Assembly (NCBI GenBank): GCA_011525845.1
Contig: WYBP01000020.1
Location: 310,001-374,000 of the forward strand
Reading direction: 5' to 3'
DNA: 64,000 nt
Source of the DNA: Gemmatimonadaceae bacterium
GTDB taxonomy: Bacteria; Gemmatimonadota; Gemmatimonadetes; Gemmatimonadales; Gemmatimonadaceae
The notes beneath the pieces are model-generated. The model ran no database searches. It was given only the letters and a program-made list of their open reading frames with translations, and was not told the origin of the DNA. Position numbers and translations under genes: made by a program. Within the stretch, counting starts at the first letter, position 1; every line of letters starts with the position of its first letter. Positions 22,772 to 32,580 of the stretch are shown here, in pieces.

Positions 22772-23494
22772 TCAGCGCGCCCGCGCGCCGGGGATGTCGC
22801 GCAGCACCGGCCCCAACGTGCGCCACATGTTGCGGGCCGCACGGTGGGCGCCCTCGGCGTTGGGGTGGATCCCGTCGTCCTGGTTCATCGACCGATCGCC
22901 CGCGACGCCCTCGAGGAAGAAGGGGATCAGGGTGACGCCCTCGTCGCGCGCCACCGTCATGAACGCCTCGTGGAAGGTGCGCGTGTAGCGCGCGCCGAGG
23001 TTGGGCGGCGCCTCCATCTGCGCGAGGAGCACGCGAGCGGTGGGGTTCGCCGAGCGCACCTTTCCGATGATCGCCACGAGGTTCGCGCGCGTGGTGTCCA
23101 CGTCGAGGCCGCGCAGGCCGTCGTTCGCTCCCGTCTCGATCACCACCACCTCCGCGGGGTCGCGCAGCAGCCAGTCGACGCGACGCAGGGCGCCGGCCGA
23201 CGTCTCCCCCGAGAGGCCCGCGGCCACGATCGTCGTCCGGAACCCGGCGGAGTCCGCGAGGCGCTGCATCACCGCCGGATACGCCGAGTCCGGGGAGAGG
23301 CCGAGTCCGGCCGTGAGGCTCGTGCCGATGATCAGCACGCGCACGCCCTCGGTTGCCCGTGCGGTCGCCACCGTGCTTGATTCCACGGGAACCGATGGCG
23401 GCGGCTCGGGCTTCGCTCCCGAGTCCCCCGCGCAGGCGCCCGCGATGCAGAGCGCGCCGACCGCCATCATCCAGCCCTTCCTGCCCTCACGCAT
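22772..23494 (-). CDS. tesA: Secreted SGNH/GDSL hydrolase, TesA-like esterase/lysophospholipase, as a lipoprotein
   Basis: ATG 23494 gives 240 residues with an N-terminal lipobox (CIAGAC at about residue 20). SGNH blocks are visible: VLIIGTSLTAGLGL (nucleophile Ser), the block II Gly (AAGLSGETSAG), VIETGANDGL (Asn) and DGIHPNAEGA (Asp/His). This is the TesA arylesterase/acyl-CoA thioesterase I family. It is divergent from an ABC ATPase/permease pair with starts only 4 bases apart, the same neighbourhood as E. coli tesA-ybbA-ybbP. Confidence 0.88.
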   Translation of the reverse strand: MREGRKGWMMAVGALCIAGACAGDSGAKPEPPPSVPVESSTVATARATEGVRVLIIGTSLTAGLGLSPDSAYPAVMQRLADSAGFRTTIVAAGLSGETSAGALRRVDWLLRDPAEVVVIETGANDGLRGLDVDTTRANLVAIIGKVRSANPTARVLLAQMEAPPNLGARYTRTFHEAFMTVARDEGVTLIPFFLEGVAGDRSMNQDDGIHPNAEGAHRAARNMWRTLGPVLRDIPGARAR

Positions 23495-23498
23495 ACCG

Positions 23499-24227
<729 letters not shown>

Positions 24228-24234
24228 GCCGCTG

Positions 24235-26781
24235 ATGCGCGCAAGTCTCGGGACCCTGCTCCGCCTCGCCTGGCGGGAGAGCCGCACGGCGCGCCGGCGG
24301 CTCCTGCTCTACATGAGCTCGATCTCGCTCGGCGTCGCGGCGCTGGTGGCGATCGACTCGTTCGCCGCCAACGTGCAGTCCTCCATCGCCGAGCAGTCCC
24401 GCGCGCTCCTCGGCGGCGACGTGAACCTCCGCGCCCGGCAGGGCTTCACGCCCGCGCTCGACTCGCTGCTCGACTCGCTGCGCACGGCAGGCGTGCCCTC
24501 GGCCAAGGTGGTGAGCTTCGCCTCGATGGCGACGGTGTACCCCTCCGGGGGCACGCGGCTCGCGCAGGTGCGGGCCGTGGCGCCCGGGTTCCCGTTCTAT
24601 GGCGACGTGATCACCGCGCCCGCGGGCGCGTGGGCCGGGCTGCAGGAGGGGCCGAACGCGTTCGTGGACCCGTCGCTGCTGATCGCACTCGACGCCGAGG
24701 TGGGGGACACGCTCGCGATCGGCTACGCGCGCTTCGTGATCCGCGGCGCGCTCACCGACGTGCCCGGCGACCCCGGGATCGCGGCGACGATCGGCCCGCG
24801 CATCTTCATCCCCGACCGCTACGTCCCCGAGACGCAGCTCCTCGGCGTGGGGAGCCGCGCGGAGTACGAGGCGGTGCTCCGGCTCCCCGAGGGGGTGAAC
24901 AGCCCCACCTGGGTCGCCCCGCTGCGGCCCCGGTTCGAGGCGGCGAACGTGCGCGTGCGCACGGTGGTCGAGAACGAGATCGACCTCACCGATGCGATCT
25001 CACAGCTCGCGCGCTTCCTCAGCATCGTGGGCCTCATCGCGCTCCTCCTCGGCGGGATCGGCGTGGCGAGCGGCGTGAACGCGTTCGTGCAGCGGAAGAT
25101 CGACACCGTGGCCGTGCTCCGCTGCCTGGGCGCGTCCGGGGCGCAGGTGCTGACGATCTACCTCGTGCAGGCGGCCGCGATGGGACTGCTCGGCGCGGCC
25201 ATCGGCGCGGCGCTCGGCGTGGGGATCCAGTTCGCGCTCCCCCGGCTGATGGGGGACTTCCTCCCCGTCGACGTCGCCGTCACGCTGGTGCCGCAGGCGA
25301 TCCTCCTCGGCCTCGCGATCGGCGTCTGGGTGGCCGTGGTCTTCGCGCTCCGCCCCCTCCTCGTGCTGCGGCGCGTGTCGCCGCTGCAGGCCATCCGCCG
25401 CGACGACGCGGCCCTCGCGCTCTCCCGCCGCCGCGACAGCTGGACGCACATCACCAACCTCGCGCTCGTGGCGAGCATCGTCGGGCTGGCGATCGACCGG
25501 GCGTCGAGCGCGCAGCAGGGGCTCGCCTACGCCGCCGCGATCTTCGCGAGCATCGGGCTGCTCTACGCGAGCGCGGCCACGCTCGCGCGGCTCGCTCGCC
25601 GGCTCGTCTCCCGGCGCTGGCCGTACGTGCTCCGGCAGGGGGTGGCCAACCTCTACCGCCCGGCCAGCCAGACGCGCGCGGTGGTGATCGCCCTCGGCTT
25701 CGGCTCCTTCCTCGTCACCACCATCGTGCTGGTGCAGGCCAACCTGCTCCGCTCGTTCGACCTCACGGCGGCGGCCTCGCGCGGGAACCTCGTCTTCTTC
25801 GACGTGCAGGACGACCAGCGGCGCGGCATCGACTCCCTCATCCGCGCCTCCGGGAGCGCGCTCGTCTCCGAGACGCCGATCGTGACGATGCGGCTCGCGG
25901 AGGTGAACGGCTTCACGCCGGATGCGTGGGCGGCCCGGCAGGGACTCCCGCAGCGCTACTGGGCGCTGCGGCGCGAGTACCGCTCCACCTACCGCGACTC
26001 GGTGGTCGCCACCGAGCAGCTGCTCACCGGCGGCTGGTTCGGGGCGGCATCCCCGCGCGACTCGGTCTTCGAGGTGTCGATGGAGACCGAGATCGCGACC
26101 GACCTGCGGTTCTCCCTCGGCGACACGCTCACCTGGGACGTGCAGGGCGTGCGGGTGCGCGCGCGCCTCACCAGCACGCGCGAGGTGGACTGGGGCCGTT
26201 TCGAGCCCAACTTCTTCGCGGTCTTCCAGCCCGCGGCGATCGCGGCGGCGCCCAAGCAGTTCGTCTTCGTGGTGGCCGCCGAGTCCGACACCGCGGTCGC
26301 GCGCCTGCAGCGGGAATCGGTGCGCGCCTACCCGAACGTCTCGAGCATCGACCTCTCGCTCGTGCGGCGGACGATCGGGCAGATCGTGGACAAGGTGACG
26401 CTCACGGTGCGCTTCCTGGCGCTCTTCAGCCTGGCGATGGGGGTCCCGGTGCTCTTCAGCGCGGTCGCCGCCACGCGGCGCGACCGGCTGCGCGAGGGCG
26501 TGCTGCTCAAGACCCTCGGCGCCACGCGCGCGCAGATCGGGCGCATCCTGCTGGCCGAGTACGCGCTCCTCGGGTTGCTGGGGAGCCTGAGCGGGATGGT
26601 GCTGGCGTTCGGGGGCGCGTGGGCGCTCGTGACCTTCGTGTTCGAGGGCACCTTCGCGGCGGCCCCCCTGCCCGCCCTCGGCATCGCGCTCGCGATGACC
26701 CTCCTCGCGATCTCGATCGGGTTGCTCACCGGCCGCGACGTCTTCCGCGAGACGCCGATGGCCGCGCTGCGCGAGGTGTAG
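24235..26781 (+). CDS. ybbP: FtsX-family ABC transporter permease, YbbP type
   Basis: ATG 24235 gives 848 residues. An N-terminal membrane helix is followed by a MacB-like periplasmic domain (to about residue 255), then two FtsX membrane blocks: ARFLSIVGLIALLLGGIGVA with RKIDTVAVLRCLGASGAQVL, and at the C terminus VRFLALFSLAMGVPVLFSAV with LREGVLLKTLGATRAQI. This long two-block architecture with ten or so helices is typical of YbbP. It forms the membrane part of the transporter with the preceding ATPase. Confidence 0.9.
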   Translation: MRASLGTLLRLAWRESRTARRRLLLYMSSISLGVAALVAIDSFAANVQSSIAEQSRALLGGDVNLRARQGFTPALDSLLDSLRTAGVPSAKVVSFASMATVYPSGGTRLAQVRAVAPGFPFYGDVITAPAGAWAGLQEGPNAFVDPSLLIALDAEVGDTLAIGYARFVIRGALTDVPGDPGIAATIGPRIFIPDRYVPETQLLGVGSRAEYEAVLRLPEGVNSPTWVAPLRPRFEAANVRVRTVVENEIDLTDAISQLARFLSIVGLIALLLGGIGVASGVNAFVQRKIDTVAVLRCLGASGAQVLTIYLVQAAAMGLLGAAIGAALGVGIQFALPRLMGDFLPVDVAVTLVPQAILLGLAIGVWVAVVFALRPLLVLRRVSPLQAIRRDDAALALSRRRDSWTHITNLALVASIVGLAIDRASSAQQGLAYAAAIFASIGLLYASAATLARLARRLVSRRWPYVLRQGVANLYRPASQTRAVVIALGFGSFLVTTIVLVQANLLRSFDLTAAASRGNLVFFDVQDDQRRGIDSLIRASGSALVSETPIVTMRLAEVNGFTPDAWAARQGLPQRYWALRREYRSTYRDSVVATEQLLTGGWFGAASPRDSVFEVSMETEIATDLRFSLGDTLTWDVQGVRVRARLTSTREVDWGRFEPNFFAVFQPAAIAAAPKQFVFVVAAESDTAVARLQRESVRAYPNVSSIDLSLVRRTIGQIVDKVTLTVRFLALFSLAMGVPVLFSAVAATRRDRLREGVLLKTLGATRAQIGRILLAEYALLGLLGSLSGMVLAFGGAWALVTFVFEGTFAAAPLPALGIALAMTLLAISIGLLTGRDVFRETPMAALREV

Positions 26782-26791
26782 CGCCCGCGGG

Positions 26792-26814
26792 CGCGGCGCG
26801 CGGCCCGCGCCGCG
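26792..26814. terminator. Bidirectional terminator hairpin between convergent genes
   Basis: CGCGGCGCG (26792-26800) pairs perfectly with CGCGCCGCG (26806-26814) around a 5-base loop, exactly between the ybbP stop and the stop of the minus-strand gene 26818-29424. No T tract. Confidence 0.55.
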
Positions 26815-26817
26815 CGG

Positions 26818-29424
26818 CTACTCGATCCGGAGGATCGCCAGCCGCAGCGTGGCGGGGAGCGCCGCGCCCCGGAAGCCGCCGAGGGCGATGAGTTGCCGGA
26901 GGCCCGCCGCCGGCGGCGCGACCTCCATCACCGCGAACCCGCCCGGGGCGAGCGACGGGATCTCATGGGCGAACGCCCCTGCCGAGAGCAGGGCCGGCGC
27001 GGCCGGGTACGGTCGCGTGTAGCGTAGCGGCGACGCGGGCGTCGCGCCGCAGGCGCCGATCGCGGAACAGAGTCCCGCGTACACGTCCGTGAGGTCCCAG
27101 GAGGGGAAGCGCACACGGGGGGACGCCGTCACCAGTCCGGCGCGGCCGTCCGTGGCCATCGCGAGGGACCACTCGCCGAGCATCTCGTCCCAGCTCCTGC
27201 CGACACGCGCCTCGAGGTTCGCGATGCCGGCCTGGCCGCTGCGGGTGAGCGCCGTGAAGAAGGCGGGCTCGTCGAGTCCCCGCTGGTCGAGGATCCAGCG
27301 CGTGAGCGCCCAGGCGCTGCCGTAGAAGGAGAAGTCGCCGGGCGCGGTCGGGCCGAGGGGGGAGCTCGAGGTCGAGGCGGCGAGGAAGTCCCAGAGCGCG
27401 TCGAAGTGCGGGAGCATGGCCCGGGGGGCGCCGGCGCAGGCGGTGAGCGCCGGATTCGACGCGCCGAGCTCGCAGGCGAGCGTCGCCGTGAACCCGTGGT
27501 TCCCGTCCCGCGGCGTGCCGTAGACGACGCGCGCGAAGAGCTCCTCGGCGTGCCGTGCGGTGGCCTCCTCGAGCCAGGGTTCCTCGAGCGGCTGCCCGCG
27601 CACGATGCGCTCGCTGAACGACGTCACGTGCTTGAGCTCGTGCGCGAGGGTGGCGCGGATCTCGTGGAACCACCGCGAGCGCGTGCCCTCGCCGAATCCG
27701 GCGGCGGCCGAGGTCGGGACCTGCGCGTACACGAACTCCCCCACGTTGCTGGAGCCGAACTGCGCCCGCGGGAAGTAGTCGCAGTTCACCACCGCGGCGA
27801 GCACCGACCCGCCCAGCTGCTGGTTCATCTGCGGCGAGAACACCAGGAAGACCCGACCGTTCGCGTCGAGCCGGCTGTCCATCACGAGCGGGTCGCCGAA
27901 CACGCCCAGGATCGGCCAGGTGGTGCCCTCGAGTTCCGCCCCCAGCGCGACGTACAGGTTGTCCATCTGCCCGCGCAGCGTCGGCTGCCCGTTGAACGTG
28001 GGGATGGTATCCTCGAGGATCACCACGCGGTCCCCGACGAAGACGGCGCGCGCGCCGATCGCGGTGAACGAGCTGCAGAAGTTCGTGCTGCCGAGGTTCG
28101 CGATGCGGACCGGGAGGACGGCCCCGGGGAGGGGCGTGGAGAGGCGCGCGCCGTCCGGACCCGCGCGAAGCTCTGGACGCGCGCCCGCGAGGAGCGCTGC
28201 GTTCGCCTCCATGATCCCGCGATGGGCACGGGCGCGCCGCGCCTGTCGCGCGTCCCCGCCGCCGCCCAGCTGGAGCGCAGGCCCGGTCAGGAGACCCGGC
28301 GCGCGCGGTGGGGCGCTCCGCACGTCGCTCGGCACCGTCGAGGGCGCCAGCAGGGATGCGCCGGCGGCCGGCGTGGCGGCGCCATTGAGCGTGAGCGCCA
28401 CCGGGCCCGCGCCGATCGCACGGGCGGCGTTCTGCACGGTGACCACGTACCGGCCGCCGTCCGGCGAGAACTCGTTGCAGCGCGACTCGTTCAGCGTGGA
28501 GAACGCCAGCGACTGGCCGATGGAGAGCGTCCGGCGTGTCGCGACCGAGAGCGTGATGGGCGCGACGCCGATGCCGACGCTCGTGGTGAGTTGCACCGCC
28601 ACGGTGCGCGTGGGCTCGCAGGCGAACGCGCTCGCCGCCGGCAGCGCCACGATGAGCTGCGTGGCGGTGGCCGACGTGACGATCACCGGCGTGCCATCGA
28701 TCATCACGCTGTTCGCCGACGGCGTCGGGCCGAAGTTGCTCCCCGTGATGGCGAGCACCTGTCCCGGCCCCACGGCGGTCGGCGCGAAGCCCGTGATGAG
28801 CGGGCCTCCGGGCGTGACGGGTGCGGAGACGTCCACCACCGCGGTGGCCACGAGCGCCTCGGCGCGCACGGAGACCCGGGCCACGCCCACCGCCTGCGCG
28901 CTGACCACTCCGGAGGCGCTCACCGCCGCGATGCGCGCGGCACTCGACTCCCAGGTGATGGGGACGCCGAGGATGCCGATCCCGTCGGCGTCGCGCGCGG
29001 TCGCCACCAGCGTGCGCCCGCCCCCCGGCAGGGAGAGCCGCACGGTGTCGGCGTCGAGCGTGAGCGCCGCGACCGGCGGGTTCACGAGGTCGAGGGTGAC
29101 CTCGGCGGAGACCGAGCCGATGGAGGCGCGCGCGATGCCCGTGCCCGGCGCGAGGGCGAGCAGCAGCCCCTCCGAGCTCACGGCGAGCGTCTGGGGGGTG
29201 AGCGAACGCCAGCTCACGACGCGGCCCTCGACCACCTCGCCATTCGCGTCGAGGGGGATCGCCTGCGCCTGCACGACGAATCCCGGGCGCAGCGTGCTCG
29301 CCGGCACCTCCAGCTCGAGGCGCCGGACGCCACCGTTCGCCGTCGGCCCGCCGTCGCACGCGACGGCGAGGATCGCGAGCGCAACCGCGATGCGGCCCCT
29401 CAGGAGGGAGGCGAAGGCGCGCAT
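26818..29424 (-). CDS. Large surface lipoprotein: Ig-like and IPT/TIG domains plus an HExxH metallopeptidase-like domain
   Basis: ATG 29424 gives 868 residues with a lipobox (LAVAC at about residue 22). Residues about 30-200 hold two Big2-like bacterial Ig domains (for example VSWRSLTPQTLAVSSEGLL and ITWESSAARIAAVSASGVV). About 205-300 is an IPT/TIG domain (ITGFAPTAVGPGQVLAITGSNFG). The C-terminal half contains ATLAHELKHVTSF, an HExxH zinc site, followed 20-odd residues later by WLEEATARHAEEL. It is probably a cell-surface protease or peptidase-like protein. TACAAT lies 6 bases before the ATG on the minus strand. Confidence 0.75.
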   Translation of the reverse strand: MRAFASLLRGRIAVALAILAVACDGGPTANGGVRRLELEVPASTLRPGFVVQAQAIPLDANGEVVEGRVVSWRSLTPQTLAVSSEGLLLALAPGTGIARASIGSVSAEVTLDLVNPPVAALTLDADTVRLSLPGGGRTLVATARDADGIGILGVPITWESSAARIAAVSASGVVSAQAVGVARVSVRAEALVATAVVDVSAPVTPGGPLITGFAPTAVGPGQVLAITGSNFGPTPSANSVMIDGTPVIVTSATATQLIVALPAASAFACEPTRTVAVQLTTSVGIGVAPITLSVATRRTLSIGQSLAFSTLNESRCNEFSPDGGRYVVTVQNAARAIGAGPVALTLNGAATPAAGASLLAPSTVPSDVRSAPPRAPGLLTGPALQLGGGGDARQARRARAHRGIMEANAALLAGARPELRAGPDGARLSTPLPGAVLPVRIANLGSTNFCSSFTAIGARAVFVGDRVVILEDTIPTFNGQPTLRGQMDNLYVALGAELEGTTWPILGVFGDPLVMDSRLDANGRVFLVFSPQMNQQLGGSVLAAVVNCDYFPRAQFGSSNVGEFVYAQVPTSAAAGFGEGTRSRWFHEIRATLAHELKHVTSFSERIVRGQPLEEPWLEEATARHAEELFARVVYGTPRDGNHGFTATLACELGASNPALTACAGAPRAMLPHFDALWDFLAASTSSSPLGPTAPGDFSFYGSAWALTRWILDQRGLDEPAFFTALTRSGQAGIANLEARVGRSWDEMLGEWSLAMATDGRAGLVTASPRVRFPSWDLTDVYAGLCSAIGACGATPASPLRYTRPYPAAPALLSAGAFAHEIPSLAPGGFAVMEVAPPAAGLRQLIALGGFRGAALPATLRLAILRIE

Positions 29425-29430
29425 GACCCT

Positions 29431-29484
29431 ATTGTACACCACTCGGGCCGGACTTGGCGACCGGTGGATCCCCCCACGTACATT
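29431..29484. promoter_or_regulatory. Divergent promoters with leaderless spacing
   Basis: Minus strand: TACAAT (29431-29436), 6 bases, then ATG 29424. Plus strand: TACATT (29479-29484), 6 bases, then GTG 29491. TTGGCG (29454-29459) may be the -35 box for the plus gene with a 19-base spacer. Both predicted transcripts would start at or next to the start codon. Confidence 0.55.
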
Positions 29485-29490
29485 CCGCGC

Positions 29491-30099
29491 GTGCCACGCC
29501 ACGCCGCCGACGCCGCCGCGCCCTCCGACGCGCCACTCCCGCCCCTTGGTGCGCGGATGCGCGCCTGGAGCGCGGGACGCTGGTGGTGGTGGCGCGCGCC
29601 GCTCTTCGCGGTGCTCGCGTGGCAGGTGCTGCGCCCGCTGCGCGAGCAGGGCGAGCGGACGCTCTTCTCGGGGATCATCTTCGGCGCCCACGAGTTCGGC
29701 CACCTCTTCTGGGCCTTCCTCGGCGAGTGGTGGGGGATCGCCGGCGGCAGCCTCACCCAGCTCCTCGTCCCCGTGGGCGCGGCCGCGGTGGTCTGGCGTG
29801 CGAAGGACTGGTTCGGGGTGGCGGTCTGCGGCCTCTTCCTCGCGACGAGCCTCGCGGAGCTCTCCTGGTACGTGGCGGACGCCCGCACCGAGATGCTCGA
29901 CCTCGTCAGCTTCTCGGCCGAGGGCGCGATCCACGACTGGAACTACCTGCTCGGCCGCGCGGGGCTGCTCCAGCAGGACCTCGCCACGGCGCGTGCGCTG
30001 CGGTTCATCGCGTGGATGGTGCTGGCGGGCTCCACCCTGCTCGCCGCCCGCCTGCTCTGGTGGATGGCGACGGTGCCCCCCGCGCGCGACGAGACCTGA
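29491..30099 (+). CDS. Small membrane protein with a membrane-located HExxH (M50-like)
   Basis: GTG 29491 gives 202 residues with four or five hydrophobic segments. The motif IIFGAHEFGHLFWAFLGEW lies at the start of a hydrophobic stretch (residues about 64-82), as in site-2-type (M50) membrane proteases, and LTQLLVPVGAA follows. The second zinc ligand motif of M50 (NxxPxxxLDG) is not seen, so catalytic activity is uncertain. It is divergent from the metallopeptidase-like lipoprotein gene. Function unknown. Confidence 0.65.
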   Translation: MPRHAADAAAPSDAPLPPLGARMRAWSAGRWWWWRAPLFAVLAWQVLRPLREQGERTLFSGIIFGAHEFGHLFWAFLGEWWGIAGGSLTQLLVPVGAAAVVWRAKDWFGVAVCGLFLATSLAELSWYVADARTEMLDLVSFSAEGAIHDWNYLLGRAGLLQQDLATARALRFIAWMVLAGSTLLAARLLWWMATVPPARDET

Positions 30100-30102
30100 G
30101 GG

Positions 30103-31302
30103 TCAGGCGAGCAGGCGCTCGAGCGCGCGCGCCGCGACCTCGAGCTCGTCCTCGGTGTTGAAGTAGTGCGGTGAGATGCGCAGCTGCGAGGTCGCGCCCT
30201 TGCGGTCGAAGTCGATCACCGCGTCCCCGCGCGACTGCGCGCTGGTGTTGATCCCCTGCCCCCGCAGCGCCAGCATGACCTCGCGGGCGACCCGCCCGCG
30301 CAGCTCGAAGGTGGCGATGGCCGAGAGGCGCGCCCCGCGGTCGAGTGTGCGCACCCCGGGGATGGCACCGATGCGCTCGCGGAGCCGCGCGGCGAGCGCG
30401 TGCGCGCGGGCCGATCCGCGGGCGACGCCGACCTCCGCGGCGTACCTGGCCGCCACGCCCATCCCCAGCACGAGCGCGTACGGGAACTCCCACTGCTCGA
30501 ACCGGCGGGCGTCGTCCACCAGCGCGTACGCGTCCGGCTCGGTCCAGCGCGCGCCCCGCATGTCGACGAGCAGCGGCGCGTCGCCGCGCGCGAGCGCGCG
30601 GTCGCTCACCACGAGGAACCCGATCCCCCGCGGGCCGCGGAGGAACTTGCGGGCGGTGCTGGCGAGGTAGTCGCACTGCAGGGCGCCGACGTCCACCGGC
30701 AGCTGGCCGACCGCCTGGCAGGCGTCCACCAGGTAGGGCACGCCGGCCTCCCGGCATCGCCGCCCGACCTCCTCCGCGGGCTGGATCAGCCCGCTGTTCG
30801 TGGGGATCCAGGTGAGCGCGGCGAGGCGCGGGCGCTCGGAGGCGAGGAGCGCCGAGAACGCGTCGACGTCCACTCCGCCCTCGGGCGCATCCGGCGCGCG
30901 GACGATGCGCACGCCCAGCCGGCGCGCGAGCGAGAGGTACATCAGCTGGTTGGAGATGTAGTCGTCGCTCGAGGTGAGGATCACGTCCCCGGGCGCGAAG
31001 TCGAAGGCGGCGAGCGCCTGCGCGAAGGCGTGCGTGGCGCTCGTGACGACGGCGACCTGCCGCGGCGCGGCCCCCACCAGGGCGCCGATCGCGGCGTAGG
31101 TGTCGGCGACCTCTTGCGCCGCGGCGTCCGCCGCCTCGTAGCCGCCCTCGAGCGCCTCCCGGCCGAGGAACCCGGTGATGGCGTCCTTGACCACGCCGGG
31201 CATGAGCGAGGCGCCCGCGTTGTTCAGGTGGACGCGCGCGGCACATCCCGGGGTCTCCGCGCGCCAGCGCGCGAGCAAGACGGCGTCGTTAGACTTCGCC
31301 AC
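30103..31302 (-). CDS. PLP-dependent class V aminotransferase / cysteine-desulfurase-like enzyme
   Basis: GTG start; 399 residues of fold-type I. VHLNNAGASLMP is the N-terminal class V motif, VTSATHAFAQAL binds the cofactor phosphate, YLVDACQAVGQLPVDV carries the cofactor Asp and Gln, and STARKFLRGPRGIGFL holds the Schiff-base lysine. The C-terminal GINTSAQSR and LRISPHYFNTEDEL are typical of EgtE/isopenicillin-N-epimerase-like members. The substrate is not assignable. It follows the 89-residue cysteine-rich gene by 32 bases on the same strand. Confidence 0.85.
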   Translation of the reverse strand: MAKSNDAVLLARWRAETPGCAARVHLNNAGASLMPGVVKDAITGFLGREALEGGYEAADAAAQEVADTYAAIGALVGAAPRQVAVVTSATHAFAQALAAFDFAPGDVILTSSDDYISNQLMYLSLARRLGVRIVRAPDAPEGGVDVDAFSALLASERPRLAALTWIPTNSGLIQPAEEVGRRCREAGVPYLVDACQAVGQLPVDVGALQCDYLASTARKFLRGPRGIGFLVVSDRALARGDAPLLVDMRGARWTEPDAYALVDDARRFEQWEFPYALVLGMGVAARYAAEVGVARGSARAHALAARLRERIGAIPGVRTLDRGARLSAIATFELRGRVAREVMLALRGQGINTSAQSRGDAVIDFDRKGATSQLRISPHYFNTEDELEVAARALERLLA

Positions 31303-31334
31303 GCGTCAGCGGCGGAGGGCGCGGGCGGCCCGCG

Positions 31335-31604
31335 TCACCGCGTGCGGCACTGCGGACGCTGCGGCGGCATCCCCGCGCACCGGATGGACTCGTCCATGCC
31401 CTGGGTGAGGATCCCGCAGGCGGTCGAGACCGCCTGGCGCAGGGCCTCGCTCTCGTTCTCCGCGGACGCGGTGGCGCAGTTGGTCTGGCCGTTGAAGGTG
31501 ACGCAGGCGGAGCATTCGACGTTCTGCGCCGAGAGCGTGGAGTAGAGCAGCAGTGCGGCGAAGCCGAGCGCCAGCACGAGCGTGATGATGGTTCCGCGTT
31601 TCAT
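31335..31604 (-). CDS. Small membrane-anchored protein with six cysteines, unknown function
   Basis: The 89-residue protein has one N-terminal membrane segment (residues about 5-24, TIITLVLALGFAALLLYSTL) and a hydrophilic domain with six cysteines (VECSACV, TNCAT, TACG, IRCAG, PQCR), an even number compatible with disulfides outside the cytoplasm. It starts 16 bases from the divergent ctaA gene. The family is not recognised. Confidence 0.65.
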   Translation of the reverse strand: MKRGTIITLVLALGFAALLLYSTLSAQNVECSACVTFNGQTNCATASAENESEALRQAVSTACGILTQGMDESIRCAGMPPQRPQCRTR

Positions 31605-31620
31605 CGAGGGGGTCCGGGAG

Positions 31621-32580
31621 ATGGATTCGGGCGGGCGCTTCGCAAGATACGGATGGGGCGTCCTCGCCTACAACCTGCTCGTGATCCTCTGGGGCGCGTA
31701 CGTGCGCGCCTCGGGGTCGGGGGCGGGGTGCGGCGCCCACTGGCCGCTCTGCAATGGCGAGGTGATCCCGCGCGCGCCCGCGATCGAGACGATCATCGAG
31801 CTCACGCACCGGCTCACCTCCGGCGTGGCACTGCTGCTGGTGGTGGCGCAGCTGGTGTGGGCGCGGCGGATCCTCGCGCGCGGGACCGCGGCGCGCGCGG
31901 CCGCGCACGCGGCGATGGCGCTCATGCTCACCGAGGCGCTGGTGGGCGCGGGGCTCGTGCTGTTCGAGATGGTCGCCGACAACGCGAGCATCGCCCGGGC
32001 CTACTGGCTCGCCGCGCACCTGCTCAACACCTTCCTGCTGATCGGCGCGCTCGCACTCGTGCCCTGGTTCGCCTCCGGCGGGGGCACCCCGCGGCTGCGA
32101 GGGGCCGGCGCCGAGGGCACGCTGCTGCTGGCCTCCCTGCTCGGGACGCTCGTGCTCGGCATGACCGGCGCCGTCACCGCGCTCGGCGACACGCTCTTCC
32201 CGGCCACGTCGCTCGCCGAGGGGTTCGCGCAGGACTTCTCGAGCGCGTCGCACCTGCTCGTGCGGCTCCGGGTGATCCATCCGACCTTCGCGGTGCTCAT
32301 GGCGTTCCTGCTGGTGCTCACCGCCGGCGTGGTCGCGGCGCGCCGGCGGTCGCCGCGCACGCGCATGCTGGCGATCGCGCTCGCGTCGCTCGTCGTGGCG
32401 CAGCTGGTGATCGGCCTCGTGAACCTGCTCCTGCTGGCGCCGGTCGCGCTGCAGCTGCTGCACCTGCTCACCGCGGACCTGCTCTGGCTCGCGCTGGTGC
32501 TGCTCGCGGCCGCCGCGCTCGCGGCGCCGCGCACGCCGGCTGCGGCGGAGATCGCTAGCCCGGGAGCCCGGTCGGGTTGA
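31621..32580 (+). CDS. ctaA: Heme A synthase, CtaA/COX15 family
   Basis: ATG 31621 gives 319 residues with eight predicted membrane helices in two related halves. Heme-ligand histidines are found in IELTHRLTSG, YWLAAHLLNTFLL, VRLRVIHPTF and LQLLHLLTADLL. The N-terminal VRASGSGAGCGAHWPLCNG is the COX15 signature with paired cysteines. The enzyme oxidises heme O to heme A for cytochrome oxidase. An in-frame ATG at 31582 would overlap the divergent small gene and is less likely. The 3' end overlaps manC by 26 bases. Confidence 0.93.
   Translation: MDSGGRFARYGWGVLAYNLLVILWGAYVRASGSGAGCGAHWPLCNGEVIPRAPAIETIIELTHRLTSGVALLLVVAQLVWARRILARGTAARAAAHAAMALMLTEALVGAGLVLFEMVADNASIARAYWLAAHLLNTFLLIGALALVPWFASGGGTPRLRGAGAEGTLLLASLLGTLVLGMTGAVTALGDTLFPATSLAEGFAQDFSSASHLLVRLRVIHPTFAVLMAFLLVLTAGVVAARRRSPRTRMLAIALASLVVAQLVIGLVNLLLLAPVALQLLHLLTADLLWLALVLLAAAALAAPRTPAAAEIASPGARSG

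Noticed and set aside
27406-29490. Long plus-strand frame before the M50-like gene
   Set aside because: It is an antisense shadow of the 26818-29424 lipoprotein gene with biased Arg/Gly composition. The real gene starts at GTG 29491.
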